Position numbers and translations under genes: made by a program. A stretch of DNA of 64,000 nucleotides. Origin: Adiantum capillus-veneris (lineage: Eukaryota; Streptophyta; Polypodiopsida; Polypodiales; Pteridaceae). Shown here one piece after another: positions 1-10,682 of this stretch; within the stretch, counting starts at the first letter, position 1; each line of letters begins with the position of its first letter. The notes below the pieces were generated by a model. The model saw only the letters and a list, made by a program, of their open reading frames with translations. It did not search any database and was not told where the DNA came from. The stretch is from NCBI GenBank assembly GCA_014529385.2, contig CM043966.1:37986239-38050238 (forward strand), written 5' to 3'.

Positions 1-889
1 TGCCCATGTGACAACAAATGAAACACTAATTGAGGAGTCCCAAGTATTCAACTCTCTGTTTAATACAACCAATACGGCAATACCAACTGTCCAAAGTGGT
101 ATCCCCTTCAACAGGACAAGGGGATCTAGAATCAAAACCCCAAGACAGTGGGGAGTGCCAACTATCCTGCAAAAGATGGAGGTCATTTGTAGACAGTCAA
201 CTCCGCTGGAAGGCTCGCTCTCTCTTCCGGTGACAAGAAAGTCAAATGGAAGACCCTACGGAGGCGGGAAAGGGGGCTTCTACAAAGTTTTTGTGAGATA
301 GAGAAGCCAAGCCCTCCATCTGTGTCTGTGACTGCTAGCGATAGAGGAGAGGGTGTGGGAGCAAGAAAGAAATTTGTGGGAGTGATTGTGTGGTATTACG
401 TGAGCAAGTCAATGAGAATGTGTGTACGAGCGTATGAGGGAAAGCGGCAGGTGATGCAAAGTTTGCAGCTGAGGTGGAAGAGGTCGTAGAGCGGGTGAAT
501 CGTGGAGCAGCGGTTGGGGTAAGGGGGCACGCGAGCTGCAGATTGTGCCGCAAAATGGTCCATGATTCAGGGCTGAATTCACGGGCAGCTGCACAGTTGA
601 AAGGGCAAGCGAGGGGATGAGGGCAGCGAAATGAGCTAGAGCACAAAGAATTTTACTTACTGATGGCTTTTTTTGAACCTGCCATACAACAAGACTTCAA
701 TACTTTGTAGAATCTATTGGGTAGAGATCTCTCCATGATCACAAAGAAAAAAATCTATGGTTCACATACATAGACATTCTAGGACCTCATCCCTCCAAAT
801 GCAATGCTAATCTTCTTTGCTAATGAGATTTCAACTAGCCCACATTGATGGCTTAAACACAACTCTCTCTAAAAACGAAAAATGACTTG
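1..889. other. unassigned left margin
   Basis: No recognisable gene. A 97-codon forward reading frame (8-301) has no motif I recognise. A forward stretch around 440-600 reads as an alanine-rich segment with a CxxC pair, but it is broken by a stop and has no clear family. The part from 640 to 880 is AT-rich and without coding signal. It could be the end of a degraded repeat that starts outside the window. Confidence 0.4.
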
Positions 890-1091
890 AAGCTCGCTGT
901 CCCTGCCTCTCCTGATCCCCCTTGTACGCTGTCTCCTCCCTGCCCTCGTGTTGCACCCCCCCCCCCGCCGCATCCTTATCCATTAGCCCCCATCCCCCCT
1001 TCGCTCTTGCAAGCTGTTTGTGGGCTGTTTTCAGCCTGTTGGTGGTCTACATCAACGCCTCCGTCCTCTTCTCTACAGCAACAGACACAAA

Positions 1092-1700
1092 ATGGCGGCC
1101 CCTACTCCATCTCAGAGGGACTCTACTAAAGTCCCCCTCGTCCGACACCACGGAGCTGACCCTTCGACTTGCTCTTTCGCCAGAAGAGCAAGCGAGCTTG
1201 ATGGCCAAGGTGGAATGGCTCCAAGCCACCTCGGTCATTTGTAAGATTGTTGGCACATGGCCCAGTTGAGGCGAGGTTTAGAACTTGCTCCAAGCCCAAC
1301 TCCTCATCGAAGTGGGCAAGATCAGTGATGTGCAAATTCTCGAGAGAGGTTATTGATTTGAGTCTCCAAAGATGGTAGCCAAAGTGATATCGATGAGCCT
1401 GCTAGGTATCCGGGCGGCTCGAGCTTGCTTTAGACAGTGGCACCACGGCTTCGACCCGACTTCAGATCTGCTTGAGGAGACCTCCACCTCCCTCCCCCAA
1501 TACCCCCCTCACCACCAGGTCTGACCCTCACCACCATCAATCCCCCCCCACCCCCTTCTCTCCCCAGCAACTAGATCTGAGCGCATTCCTGCCCTTGAGT
1601 GCTCCCATCGCACAGGGGACCTTGGGATCACTAATTTGGTGCAGACTTTATGGCCGCTGGCCAAGTTCCCAGTGACATTGCCCAATGCCACAGGCTACAG
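1092..1700 (+). pseudogene. LINE 1 ORF1 remnant
   Basis: Starts at the ATG at 1092 just after the C-rich leader (MAAPTPSQRDS). The same start context with a similar sequence (MEARAPPQRDS) occurs at about 11546, which supports this as the conserved ORF1 start of the LINE family. The frame breaks after about 50 codons and continues in pieces through a proline-rich segment near 1470-1600. No zinc knuckle or RNA-binding domain is visible. In plant LINEs, ORF1 normally encodes a nucleic-acid-binding protein. That role is inferred here from position only. Confidence 0.55.
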
Positions 1701-1923
1701 ACACATTATTGTTCACTTTTTTGCAGATGCACAGTTATCCCCTTGCTATGTATAAACTCATGAGGACTCTTGGGCAGAGGATGTGGCTTAGAGGACTGCA
1801 TAGGCATCTTGGGCCTTTGTGGGGCACGTGATGCAGACTCGTTTGTGTCAGGGTCATCCAAACCGGCCTCGAAGATTGCTTGCTTGGCTGCTCCAATAGT
1901 ATCGGTTTTCTCTCACTGACCCC

Positions 1924-3530
1924 ATGAGGATTGTCTCATGGAATATCCAGGGCCTTGGATGCCCACAATTTATGCGCCATCGGGGTCGGTTGAGACAGGA
2001 GCTCCAGAGATGCCTTCTGGGTGAACCTATTGATATTCTTATGCTACAGGAGCATCATCTGTGTGAGAGTCGCATTCGGTGTTGTGGATACATTCTGCGA
2101 GGCCGATATGAGACATTTTGATCAATTTCTTTTGAGCCTAGTGGCATTTAAGGAGACAACTATTGCGGACTCATGGCAGCAGGCCATTGTGGGTAGAGGT
2201 ATTATTGTGCCAGGTACGGCCAGTGGGTCACCATGCAAGTTCACGGTAGCCTTCTGGGCTTCCTCAACATTTATGCGCCCAATCATGCAAGTGCACGGGC
2301 TGATTTTTGGTCACATATTGTGGAGTCCTTGCCTCACGCAGAACAGTGGTGCATTGGGGGGGACTTCAACATGCTAGAGGTCCCCTTGGATAGGACTGAA
2401 GCCCTGCTCCTGTTCATGGGACTAAGTTGGTTGCTTGGGGGTGACTATATATGACTTTGAGGATTTTGGATGTATGGCAGCATGCAAGCTTTGTACGGCC
2501 CTCAGATAGCCTCTCTTTCTCTCAACCTGACCGCAAAGTAGGGGGCGTGAATCTACCTAGGAGAGATCGTTTTTATGTTAGTGACCACATCTGTGACCTG
2601 GGAGGATCGGTTTGCATTTTGGCACAAACTACTTTTTCCGATCATTCGCAAGTGATTCTTATTGTGTTAGATAGACAGAGGAGGGGCAGTGTCATGCTAT
2701 GTATCCTAGAGAGGATTTTGCTCGATAGAGAGCTTAGAGAGCACATTGTGGCACTTTAAACGCAGTGTTTGGACGCGCAGGGGGACCCTATTGTTAGAGC
2801 CGCCACTGGTCTTGTGGAGCTTAGTCGCTTCTTCCTCCAAGAGTGCAACTTGCTTGGCTGTGACTAGGGAGGAGGAGAAGCGACTCCGACAGGGCATTGC
2901 CTCCCTACAACGGATGCAAGAGCGCAACCCAGGCAGCCCTTGGATGGAGTAGATGCAACAGGCTCGGCAGGAATTGATCACCATCAAGGAGCGGCGCCAC
3001 GAGTTTGCCTTTCATTGTCAGGCTTCTCAATGGACTCACGTGGGCGAAAGAGTTAATGGTGAGTTTTTGAGATTGTGGGTCCTCACCATGCGCACACCAC
3101 TGTTGGCCAGCTGACGAAGCTCGATGGGTCTATTGCTACAGAGCCCGAAAATGTGCGTGCGGTTGCTACTGACTTCCACCGTGACTTGCTTTCAGTCGAA
3201 CCACAATCGAAGCATCGAGATGCATGTAGAGAGCACGTGTGGGCATAAATGCCTTGTTTACTAACTGAGGAGATGCGCCAAGCTTCTTCTTGGAATATTG
3301 GAAGGTGCTTGGTCGAGATCTTTGTAGTGCTTACCAGGACATTCTGTACATTGGGGAGATGCCAGATAGCATGAGTGAGGGATCGATCTATCTTATCCCG
3401 AAGGAGGGAGGCTTCTTGGACGAGATTCGGCAATGGCAACCCGTCACCATTCTCAACTCAGCCTACAAAATCTTAGCAAGGCTCTGAGTTTAAGAATTCA
3501 GCCGCTACTTGAGAGCATCATACATGAGAC
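1924..3530 (+). pseudogene. LINE 1 ORF2, endonuclease and N-terminal reverse transcriptase
   Basis: Begins MRIVSWNIQGLG at 1924, the typical start of an APE-like endonuclease (exonuclease-endonuclease-phosphatase fold), which nicks target DNA for target-primed reverse transcription. Further endonuclease signatures follow: an LQEHH motif (about 2044), NIYAPNH (about 2272) and GGDFNMLE (about 2354). A degenerate SDH signature near 2640 marks the end of the domain. The RT begins around 3290, with LIPKEGG then QWQPVTILNSAYKILA, the first conserved RT blocks. Several frameshifts break it, for example between 2100 and 2240 and near 2450, and there are stops at 2757 and 3485. The sequence stops matching a LINE at about 3530, where other repeat DNA begins. 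Confidence 0.8.
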
Positions 3531-3983
3531 TTAACGAGCTTCCACAGATCTAAGCTAGTGCCGTCAAACCTCTTGATTTCAAGGAGGGATTTAGTATCAC
3601 TGCTACTAAAAGCATTAGTAGCCATATTTTAGCAATGTACCAAAGATACAAATGCTGCAATTTATCACAGTAAATAATCAGCTGAATATTCAGCCAAATA
3701 GAGTCCGATTTCTCACCAAGCTAGAGACCAAGGATCACTACCACTATGTCCAAATACATGTGCAGCAGTAAAAGTGACGATTTTCAGCAGAGAAGCTGCA
3801 ATTTCAGCAAACATAACATGCATACATCACCATCGAGTAATTCCCACTTCAATATCACCAAAAAATACATTTGCAACAATCCCAGATCTGTTAATGAGCT
3901 CTTCTCACAAAGTGTTGATGTGGCATGACCACCCGAGATTGGAACCGATGACATGGACTGCTGTATGGAAGCCCCTGACTTTG
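3531..3983. other. unassigned sequence between LINE 1 and the K-type LTR
   Basis: AT-rich, with short forward frames only (3746-3928, 3774-3989). No motif recognised. It lies inside the block that splits LINE 1, so it is probably repeat-derived. Confidence 0.35.
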
Positions 3984-4556
3984 TGTTGACATACTGACAT
4001 GGCAGACAGTACGGATTTCTGCGTTTTACGTTGACAGCTGCTGGCGTGGTAGACTACGGATTTCTGCCATATGCGCTGGCTGCTTTTTGAGACAGATTTT
4101 GGACTAGAAGCTTTTGAGTTTATTGCTTTTGGGGCTCTGCTTTTGGGGCATCCCTTGTAAGAATAACTAAGACCCTTGGGGCCCAGCGCTTTTTGAGACA
4201 GATTTTGGACTAGAAGCTTTTGAGTTTATTGCTTTTGGGGCTTTGCTTTTGGGGCTCTGCTTTTGGGGCATCCCTTGTAAGAATAACTAAGACCCTTGGG
4301 GCCTCACTCTGCAAAGCATCTAGAAGCAAAGTCTGAGAGAAAAGGTCCTACGGGTGTTGTACTTTGCTCAAGCATTAATATAAAAACAAATACCAAAAGG
4401 GGCGCCAGATTTTTGGGGCCAATACCTCTAGGCACGGAACTACGGCGGGCCGTGTCGACTTCAATTATTAAAGTGTGATAAAGTTGTGAAGTATTTTAAG
4501 TGATTCTCTCGTATGTCGTGCCAAATTTCCGACTTGGGGTGCCCAAGTCTATAACA
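3984..4556 (+). repeat. LTR of element K (forward)
   Basis: Runs from TGTTGAC to TATAACA, so it has TG...CA ends, and is followed one base later by a tRNA-like primer-binding site. Contains an internal tandem duplication (4082-4303) and a GGCGCCAGAT box with TTGGGGCC close behind (about 4397-4422). The same box recurs in the LTR-like sequences at about 5085 and, inverted, 40650. No matching downstream LTR is seen in the window. Confidence 0.6.
4082..4303 (+). repeat. 106-bp tandem duplication within the K LTR
   Basis: The segment starting GCTTTTTGAGACAG at 4082 is repeated at 4188. The second copy carries a small extra duplication of the GCTTTTGGGGCT motif. Both end with a run reading CTAAGACCCTTGGGGCC. 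Confidence 0.85.
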
Positions 4557-4557
4557 G

Positions 4558-4569
4558 TGGTATCACAGC
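4558..4569 (+). promoter_or_regulatory. primer-binding site of element K
   Basis: TGGTATCACAGC matches the 3' end of plant initiator tRNA-Met (usual site TGGTATCAGAGC) except at one position, directly after the LTR end. Confidence 0.65.
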
Positions 4570-4594
4570 ACAACCAATTTCTCTTCTACCACAC

Positions 4595-4903
4595 ATGGAT
4601 TCAAACGACGAATCCCACAAGAATCAGACGAACCAACCCGACAACTCTCGAACGGGTGAAAGTACAGGAAATTCAAAAAGAACAACAGATAAAGAAGACG
4701 GGCCACCTCGGCCTACGGAGTATCAATTGATGGAGATGCAGTGTCAACAGGTGGAAGAATTCGGATCGTTTATTTGTCAAAGGAGCCTCGGGAAAGCATT
4801 GGGTGCTTGTAAAAGACAATTTAGAGAGATTTCCCGCAAGGAAGCACAAAACAAAGAATTCAGCGAGCTGCAATTTCTCGCCAAGTTTTACAAAGAGCTC
4901 TAA
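4595..4903 (+). pseudogene. element K gag N-terminus (truncated)
   Basis: A 102-codon forward frame starting 26 bp after the primer-binding site, as expected for gag. The protein is hydrophilic and rich in Asn, Ser, Lys and Glu, without a zinc knuckle. It breaks off at the point where the DNA switches to the LTR-like sequence shared with 40.6 kb (about 4908). This suggests recombination or insertion between two related elements. Function as a capsid precursor is inferred only from position after the primer-binding site. Confidence 0.5.
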
Positions 4904-4907
4904 AGTG

Positions 4908-5270
4908 TGTGGAAAGTCAATGTTTACTTGCAATTTTGCCTGTGAAGACTTCTACTGTGGTTATGTTGCCGAAATCGGGTTAGAGTAAAGGAATTTCAGC
5001 CCGATAAAAGTGGGACAGCTTGTAGAAGTTTATAGGTTTTTCTCAAGTATAATAAGAATAAAGAAATACCGAAAGAGGCGCCAATCTTTGGGGCCAACAG
5101 GGTGTCGTTGTCTACTTGGTAGCGCTCTAGCTACCAAGCCGTGGTTTGTCTTGAAGTGTTGAATTCCAGTCATAGGCTTATTCGTGAAGTTCCTTTGTGT
5201 CGTAAAGTTATCGAGTGAAAGCCATCGTCTACCGGCCTATGGGCCAGTTTTATGGCACCCCATCGATGAA
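4908..5270 (+). repeat. LTR-like segment of element E
   Basis: Shares a long stretch with the reverse complement of 40579-40800 and, beyond that, with the reverse complement of 30400-30556. Shared landmarks are a GGTTATG..GCC.AAATCGGG run, AATAAAGAAATACC, the GGCGCC box with TTGGGGCCAACAGGG, TCGTTGTCTACTTGGTAG, and CTACCGGCCTATGGGCC. The AATAAA is in the position of a polyadenylation signal. Its upstream end is fused to K gag. Confidence 0.65.
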
Positions 5271-5306
5271 GTGCATTCCCATTGGTAGAAAGCCATCGAT
5301 TCCCCA

Positions 5307-5720
5307 ATGAAGCCAGCCCTCAAGAAATCTCCTGTCCCACCGATGTTTCCTGAAGATGAACTTGACAACGTTGACGAAAGACGAGTCAACCAACTTTTGG
5401 GGGCAAAGAAGCAACTGAAGAAACACAACAAGGGAACTGACTACCCTAGTTATTTGGGCCGTCAATCTTCTTTTGTGAATGCAAGAAAACAGAAGAAGCA
5501 TGTACGCTTCGAAGGATTGTCCAATTCGTCCTCATCCTCTTCTGATAGCTTGGACAGCTCATCCTCTTCTGATTCGAGTGATGAGGACAGAAAGGACAAG
5601 AAACGACGAAAGAACCAGAGATTGGGAAAGAAAAGAAGATCCCGACACTTTTCTGACAGTTTTGATGAGGATTCATCCTCTTCTGAGAGTTCGGAGTCCG
5701 ATGACCATATGTTCTATTAA
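5307..5720 (+). pseudogene. element E gag N-terminal region, Ser/Asp-rich
   Basis: A 137-codon frame. The first 60 residues are lysine-rich (MKPALKKSPVPPMFPEDEL). From about residue 72 it becomes a low-complexity series of Ser runs interleaved with Asp/Glu and Lys/Arg clusters, ending SESSESDDHMFY. Such tracts resemble SR-type or nucleolar disordered regions. It sits where the gag N-terminus should be, ahead of the capsid-like part at 6033. The neighbouring chromovirus I has an analogous Arg/Ser-rich gag N-terminus (56397-57011). The reading frame ends at a TAA and continues degenerate for about 300 bp. Confidence 0.55.
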
Positions 5721-6032
5721 AAAAGGAAGCACTTTTACAGAGCCAACCAATATGATTTTCTCGAGGATAAGGGCAAGAAGACAAAGGAATTCAAGGAGGT
5801 GGACAGACAATAAAGTTTGATATTTCTTAGGTTTTCGAAATGCGCACAATGCCCTCTCTTTTATTCAACGGTTTGACATAGCTTTTTTTGGAGGCCACTA
5901 TACAATGCACTCCAAGATTAGAAGGGAAGTATCTTATTTAAAAGGAAATGCACGGACATGGTAGTCCACTCTTCTGTTAAGAAAAGAAGCACCGACAAAG
6001 TTGTTGAAGTTCAAGAGACTCTTTAGTTCTTC

Positions 6033-6490
6033 GTGGCTCACTCAAGAATACGAACGAGATGTCATTACTGCCTGATTGCCTGGAATCATCTTCGGATGAC
6101 CAAGGCAAAAGCTTTGGATACTTATTGTGAAAGATTTTGGGATGTTTTTCTACCTGCTTCATCCTTTAAGAAGGTCAGTTTCAAGCAGCAAATCGAGCGA
6201 TTCTGCTGTGGACTACCCAAAGAGATACGAGACTACTACTTGTTACAGAAATCTGAGTCCATACAGCAGTTGATGGGACATGCTAAGCAAGGCTTTGCTA
6301 TGCATTCGGGTAGCTTAGCTTATCCATCAGATCAACCTTCAACAAGTGATAACAAAAGCAGACGACAGAAAGATACATGACCTCGACTGACAGAGGAACT
6401 GAAAGACGAATATCTCAAAACAGGAAAGTGTTCTGAATGTGGGGAACAAGGACATATATATATGCGGTGCCTCAAAAAGGCACAAGAATG
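6033..6490 (+). pseudogene. element E gag core and zinc knuckle
   Basis: The frame 6033-6380 carries the C-terminal part of a Ty3-type gag. It includes a YCERFWDVFLPASSFKKVSF segment followed by IERFCCGLPKEIRDYY, close to the gag parts of B (EQIEKYCCGLPKGL, about 29030) and I. A CCHC knuckle (CSECGEQGHIYMRC) follows at about 6430-6475 in an interrupted frame. No protease or polymerase follows. The next 800 bp are full of stops and match the 3' non-coding region of element A. Confidence 0.7.
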
Positions 6491-7285
6491 AGACCAACTA
6501 ACAGATTGAAAATAGAACTGGGCGAGGAGATACTCGCTCCAGAATAGATACTGGATAGAAAATTGAAAGAGATACTGATGTGTTGACAGTATTTTTTTTG
6601 TAACTTTATGAATGAAAGATTTTGACCCTATTTGTGAACAAATAACAAGTGAAATTGAGAATGAGATGATGAAGAATTTGGAGCAATGACAGCTCCAGAA
6701 TGAACCCGACCACGATTCGAGATAAGAATCATGAATTTTGAATCCCCTGAATTTTAAATCATGATGATGACTTATGATGAATCGCTGAATGAAACTGTGG
6801 TGGGCGCATCAAGAGTTTCCAATGGGATAAGATGGCCACACACCGAAAAGATGACTAGGACTGAATAATTGAAACACTTTGCTCAGAATGAACTCAGTGT
6901 CTGATTGATGGATTGGAATTCCCGGAAATGATTACTCACACATGTGATTGTGTTTGAGTGCAGGATTGAAAGATGGAATGATTGACGAAATGACTGCAGC
7001 ATTTCAATCTTGAAAAATCTATGGACATGATCGCAATAAGGATTAGTTGGTCCAACATCAGCGAGCTCCGGTGTGGATCTAGATGCGATTACTAAATACG
7101 TTGCCAGGAAACATGCTCCTAGGTCAGAATGAATTTTATATGATGATTTGAATGTGATATGATGTAGCTATCGTCTTTGTACAAGTGTTGGATTTGTGTC
7201 GTCTAGTGCGTCAATACTTAGAGTCAGTGTCTATTGAACTTGTTTATGGCTTAGTGTCTGATTTTGCAGGTGTAATCGAGGGCCA
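6491..7285 (+). other. element E 3' non-coding region
   Basis: Non-coding and rich in TGA stops. Parts match the minus strand of 19880-20130 in element A. They include the AGATGCGATT motif near 7080 and the 7200-7285 stretch with GTCAGTGTCT, TTATGGC and TTTTGCAGGTGTAATCGAGG. In A these lie between the chromodomain and the polypurine tract. Here the same landmark order follows the gag knuckle directly, so the whole pol region is absent. The purine-rich GGGGGGAAGAGCGCGGGGGG at 7298-7317 may be the polypurine tract. Confidence 0.6.
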
Positions 7286-7324
7286 AGCAGCGCTTACGGG
7301 GGGAAGAGCGCGGGGGGGAGGGGA

Positions 7325-9900
7325 GCAACACAGTGAGCGTTCATGTTGCATGGACATCCGCTAGATGGGGTTTTCAAATGCATGGATTAGAGGAGAGTCA
7401 GCTCTCTACAGGTGTGCACACAGTCAGGTGTTGTTGGCAGAGGGAAGAGGGGAACGCTTTATGCTCACACAATTGGTTCGACAAGGCTACCCTCTTTTCA
7501 AATGCATGGATTAGGGGAATGTCAACTCTCTACAGGTGTGCGCACAGTGAGGTGTTGTTGGCAAAGGGAAGAGGGAAACGCTTTATGCTCACACAATTGG
7601 TTCGACAGGGCTACCCTCTTGCCCTTTTCCTGTTTCCCTTCCATGTTGAGGCCATGAGCAGGTTCTTGACCTCACAAGAGGTTCGTTTGCGTGGTCTATA
7701 GCTGCCTATTCGAGGAGAGGAACTTTTGGACGCTAAGTTTGTTGATGTCTTTGGCATGTTTTTGGAGGGCCGAGAGGCCAACTTGCACAAGTGTGAGCAG
7801 GTTCTTGAGATATTATGTTGTTGGTCGGGAGCAATGATCAACCAGCGGGAGACAATGGCTTTCTGGGTTGGTAGTGCTGCCATGCCCGATTGGTCACCGA
7901 GAGAAGGCTTTAGGTGGATTCCTCCAAGGACACCAGTACGCTACTTGGTATGTCAGGTTCGTTTGGATCCGTCTCCAAAGCAACAGATTGCTCCCCTCCT
8001 TTCCATTAGGAGGAAACTGCTCCATTGAAGCTTGGCACGGCTTTCTCTTGCTGGCAGGGTTGTGGTGGCCAACTAGGTGTTGTTAGCTACTATGTGGTAC
8101 ATCACAACTTGCTGGATTTTCTCGAGCTCTTGCATCAGCCAATTGGAGCCGCTGATCACGAACTACTTGTGGTCAGGGCGAGACACACAATCGGCTCGGG
8201 CCAAGGTGGTCTCCTGACAGGTCATCACTTTACCTTGCTCTCAGGGGAGTTGGGGATCATCGACCCAGCACGGCAGAGTAGCTCCCTCCTTGGGAAGCTT
8301 GTGGTCAGAGGACTTCTTTCAAGGGAGGATCCCTCAAAGAAGTTGCTAGATCGGATTTGGGCTTGGGTCCCACAGACGGCCCAGGCAAACTCTGCGCATC
8401 TCTGTGAAAATCCAGCGGGTGGAAGGGCTCCATGGGCAGGAGATGGGAGGACCACCTTGCTGAGAGCTTGCTTCGATCTTGGGAGCAGTTGCAAGGTGGC
8501 CTTGAGCAACACCATCCCACATGCATTGAAGAGCGTTTGAGGAAACCACTCGTTTTGAACCCTATGGTCAGCACACAGCGAAGCCACATGGTTGGTAGCA
8601 GACCTCAATGTCTCTTGGGTCCCATGGCAGAGGGTCTAGCCCGCTCTTCTGGGATTGGCTGCAGTTCAGATTACTTTCTCTTCAGAGCATTCAACTACGA
8701 GACATGAGGGGTTTTCACTTTGCAGACCATGTGTCAAGATATTGTAGAGGCTATACCTGCAGCGTGGCACACCCCTATGGAGCTACCGGTTGGATGGGGG
8801 CTTTCATGCAACTGGAACTCCTCATTGCAATTAGGGCTTGCTCAGACACAGGTTGCTGCCCATTCTTCGAGGTTCAGAGAGAGGGCCACCCCCACAGAGT
8901 CACTGCCGAGGCACCAGAGGTGCCTAAGTGCTGCTTTCAGTGGATCAGAGTTGTGGGCATCAATGGGAGGACTTGTGTCATAGACCCCAACCCGTCAGAT
9001 CTTGAGTCGGGACACTAGTGGCTCTGGGCTTGGGAAAGCCGCCCTCTAGTGCGAGTGCATAGGGACCCGGGGGAGTGGTTTTGGTGGGATCCCTTTACTC
9101 TAGCCCATCACCCGGGGACCCCTTTCTTCCAGTACACAGCTCGGCTGGGTCGTCACATACTGAGCGCGAAGTGAGGCTCATCCTGCTGCAGCGATTCACT
9201 GGCAGGAGAGGGTCTCATGTCTGAGTACTTGGCAGGATCCCGAGCGCTTGTGGGACAGCAGACAGCCTAGGCGAGTTACCCAGTTCCAGTGGCTAGTTGC
9301 ACATTGAGCATTGCAGTCAGGAGTTGGTTGGTGCACAATGGTCTCTCGGCAGTATGTGTCACCTACGACCATCCTCTTGAGACTCAGCGTCACTGTCTGT
9401 GGGACTGCCCCATGGCACAAGTTTGGCTTCGGAGTCTTCGGCTGATGTCTGCAATCTCTACAACCAGCGAGTACACTTGGGGTGCTGCAGCTTGGTCCAC
9501 ACTCTCGGGCCCAGCACTTGAGATGGCTTCAGTCAGGAGGATGATTGTGATAAAGGAGGGCCGGCCTACACTCCAGCCAGCTAGAGAGTTAGTCCCTCAG
9601 GAGTGGAGCAGAGATAGAAAGTGGTGTTGGGAACTCATCTGCTGCTTGACAATGTGGTTCATCTGGCGTGCTCACTGCTTCCGCATCTTCGAGGCGCGGC
9701 CCGTTCCCACCTGCAGAGACTGTCCATGACATTTGGCTGTAGATGATCCACACACTTAGGGACGAATTTGAGAGACTCCAGGGCAGCTCCAACCGCATGG
9801 GAGAGCGTCGTGAGGCTTTCTTACGACTTTGGCACCCAAGGCCTTCTTCACCATAGTTCATGGCGTGCCTAGGTGGCAGTTACGTCCACCAGTGTGGTTG
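7325..9900 (+). pseudogene. LINE 1 ORF2, C-terminal reverse transcriptase and zinc finger
   Basis: Resumes the LINE RT after the inserted block. RMSTLYRCAHSEVLL-like and FMLTQLVRQGYPLA motifs (about 7520-7625) are the conserved RT block that normally reads RQGCPLAP. This is followed by EAMSRFLTSQEVRLRGL and, in another frame, DAKFVDVFGMFLEGREA where the catalytic YADD/FADD block should be. The Asp pair reads DV instead of DD. Thumb-like sequence runs through 7726-8400. The C-terminal zinc-binding segment (zf-RVT) is seen at 9310-9420 with ETQRHCLWDCPMAQ, then WFIWRAHCFRIFE near 9655. Frameshifts are numerous, one of them caused by a 124-bp duplication at its start. Confidence 0.78.
7371..7618 (+). 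repeat. 124-bp tandem duplication within LINE 1 RT
   Basis: The segment beginning TTTTCAAATGCATGGATTAG is present twice (7371-7494, 7495-7618), with about a dozen differences. Its length is not a multiple of three, so it shifts the RT frame. Confidence 0.92.
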
Positions 9901-10062
9901 TTTCCCCCTCGCATCTCCTGACTTAGCCATCATTGTACATATCTTGTCTCTTCTTTGGGAGTTCCCCCACATGTTGATGTAGCCCTCTCTAGCAGGACAG
10001 ATTGTAGCCCATTGGGCAGTTTTCTTAACTAATGGAAGGATCTTGTTCTTGAGAAAAAAAAA

Positions 10063-10190
10063 CTCGTTTTTAAAAATGCATATGTCACACAGTAAAGGTT
10101 AACCTTTTCATAAAATAGAAAACGGATTTGACAGCATTTTCATTTAGTCAAAAAGGACATAACCGCAAATCAAGGTTCATTTAATCAAAC
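10063..10190. other. AT-rich spacer between LINE 1 and the HDA14-like exon
   Basis: Follows the LINE poly(A). On the minus strand it begins with a plausible splice donor (GAG|GTTTGA at 10191/10190), so it is read here as the start of a downstream intron of the HDA14-like gene. Confidence 0.5.
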
Positions 10191-10658
10191 CTCAGGCGTT
10201 AACTTAGCCTTCTGAAGCCCTTCTAAAATGGCTGGCACACGTGCATTACATTCAGGATGAGCCTCCTGTATAGAAATAAAGCTAATTTAGATGCTACAAG
10301 ACTTTAAACATTTTACTTTATCAAAGACAAGCTTTAAGGAACCAACCCAATTATCTGTATAAAAACCTTTTACCTAGGTGTTAAAAGAACCCAAAGAAAT
10401 GTGAGTTAGTAAACAGACTAAGAAGTTAAACCTGAGTATGGCCCATAGCTGATTCTGTGCAGAAAACAATATGAGCCTCTACAAGTTGCTGGAGAGGTAC
10501 AAGCAAATTGTGCTGATATTCACCACTTGGACTTTCAGCCAAAGCGTTGCGAACAAGGGAGCTACCCCATCGTCTTTGAACTTCATGTTTCTTATATACA
10601 GTGCTCAAAAGTTTTGAAAAAATGCCATATTTTTTGACAGGATATGTCTCTTGAGCCC
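10191..10658 (-). CDS. HDA14: two internal exons of an HDA14-like class II histone deacetylase
   Basis: Read on the minus strand. Exon a is 10658-10432, entered through acceptor TTATTCAG|GG, encoding a lysine/arginine-containing lead then LLVPLQQLVEAHIVFCTESA followed by MGHTQ. A 166-bp intron (10431-10266) runs from GTTTAACTT to TTCTATACAG. Exon b is 10265-10191, encoding EAHPECNARVPAILEGLQKA then KLTPE, and is followed by donor GAG|GTTTGA. The joined exons match the start of the deacetylase domain of plant HDA14 (pattern: short hydrophobic strand, GH, N/T-K/Q, E-x-HPE, RVPAI, LTP). HDA14 is a plastid/mitochondrial lysine deacetylase. Both exons stay open in one frame with matching intron phase, and sequence quality is far better than the neighbouring elements, so this may be a live gene. 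The zinc-binding catalytic exons and the first exon are not found in the window. The downstream intron would contain the antisense LINE 1. Confidence 0.75.
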
Positions 10659-10682
10659 CTGAATAACACAAATACAATTCAC

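Larger units (their letters stand above)
890..10062 (+). mobile_element. LINE 1, interrupted plant L1-type non-LTR retrotransposon
   Basis: A forward LINE with every expected part in order: a C-rich 5' leader (890-1090), an ORF1 remnant, an ORF2 with APE-type endonuclease, reverse transcriptase and C-terminal zinc finger, and a nine-A tail at 10054-10062. The RT is split by foreign LTR sequence from about 3531 to 7324, and roughly 60-70 RT codons expected at the junction are missing. Many frameshifts and stops make it inactive. A second copy of the leader plus ORF1 start occurs at 11165. The 5' boundary is set by that comparison and no target-site duplication is convincing. It lies antisense in what looks like an intron downstream of the HDA14-like exons. 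Confidence 0.8.

Noticed and set aside
440-620. Possible BED-type zinc finger of a hAT transposase (forward, CRLCRKMVHDSG)
   Set aside because: Only a CxxC pair is present. The expected His residues are missing and a stop lies upstream.
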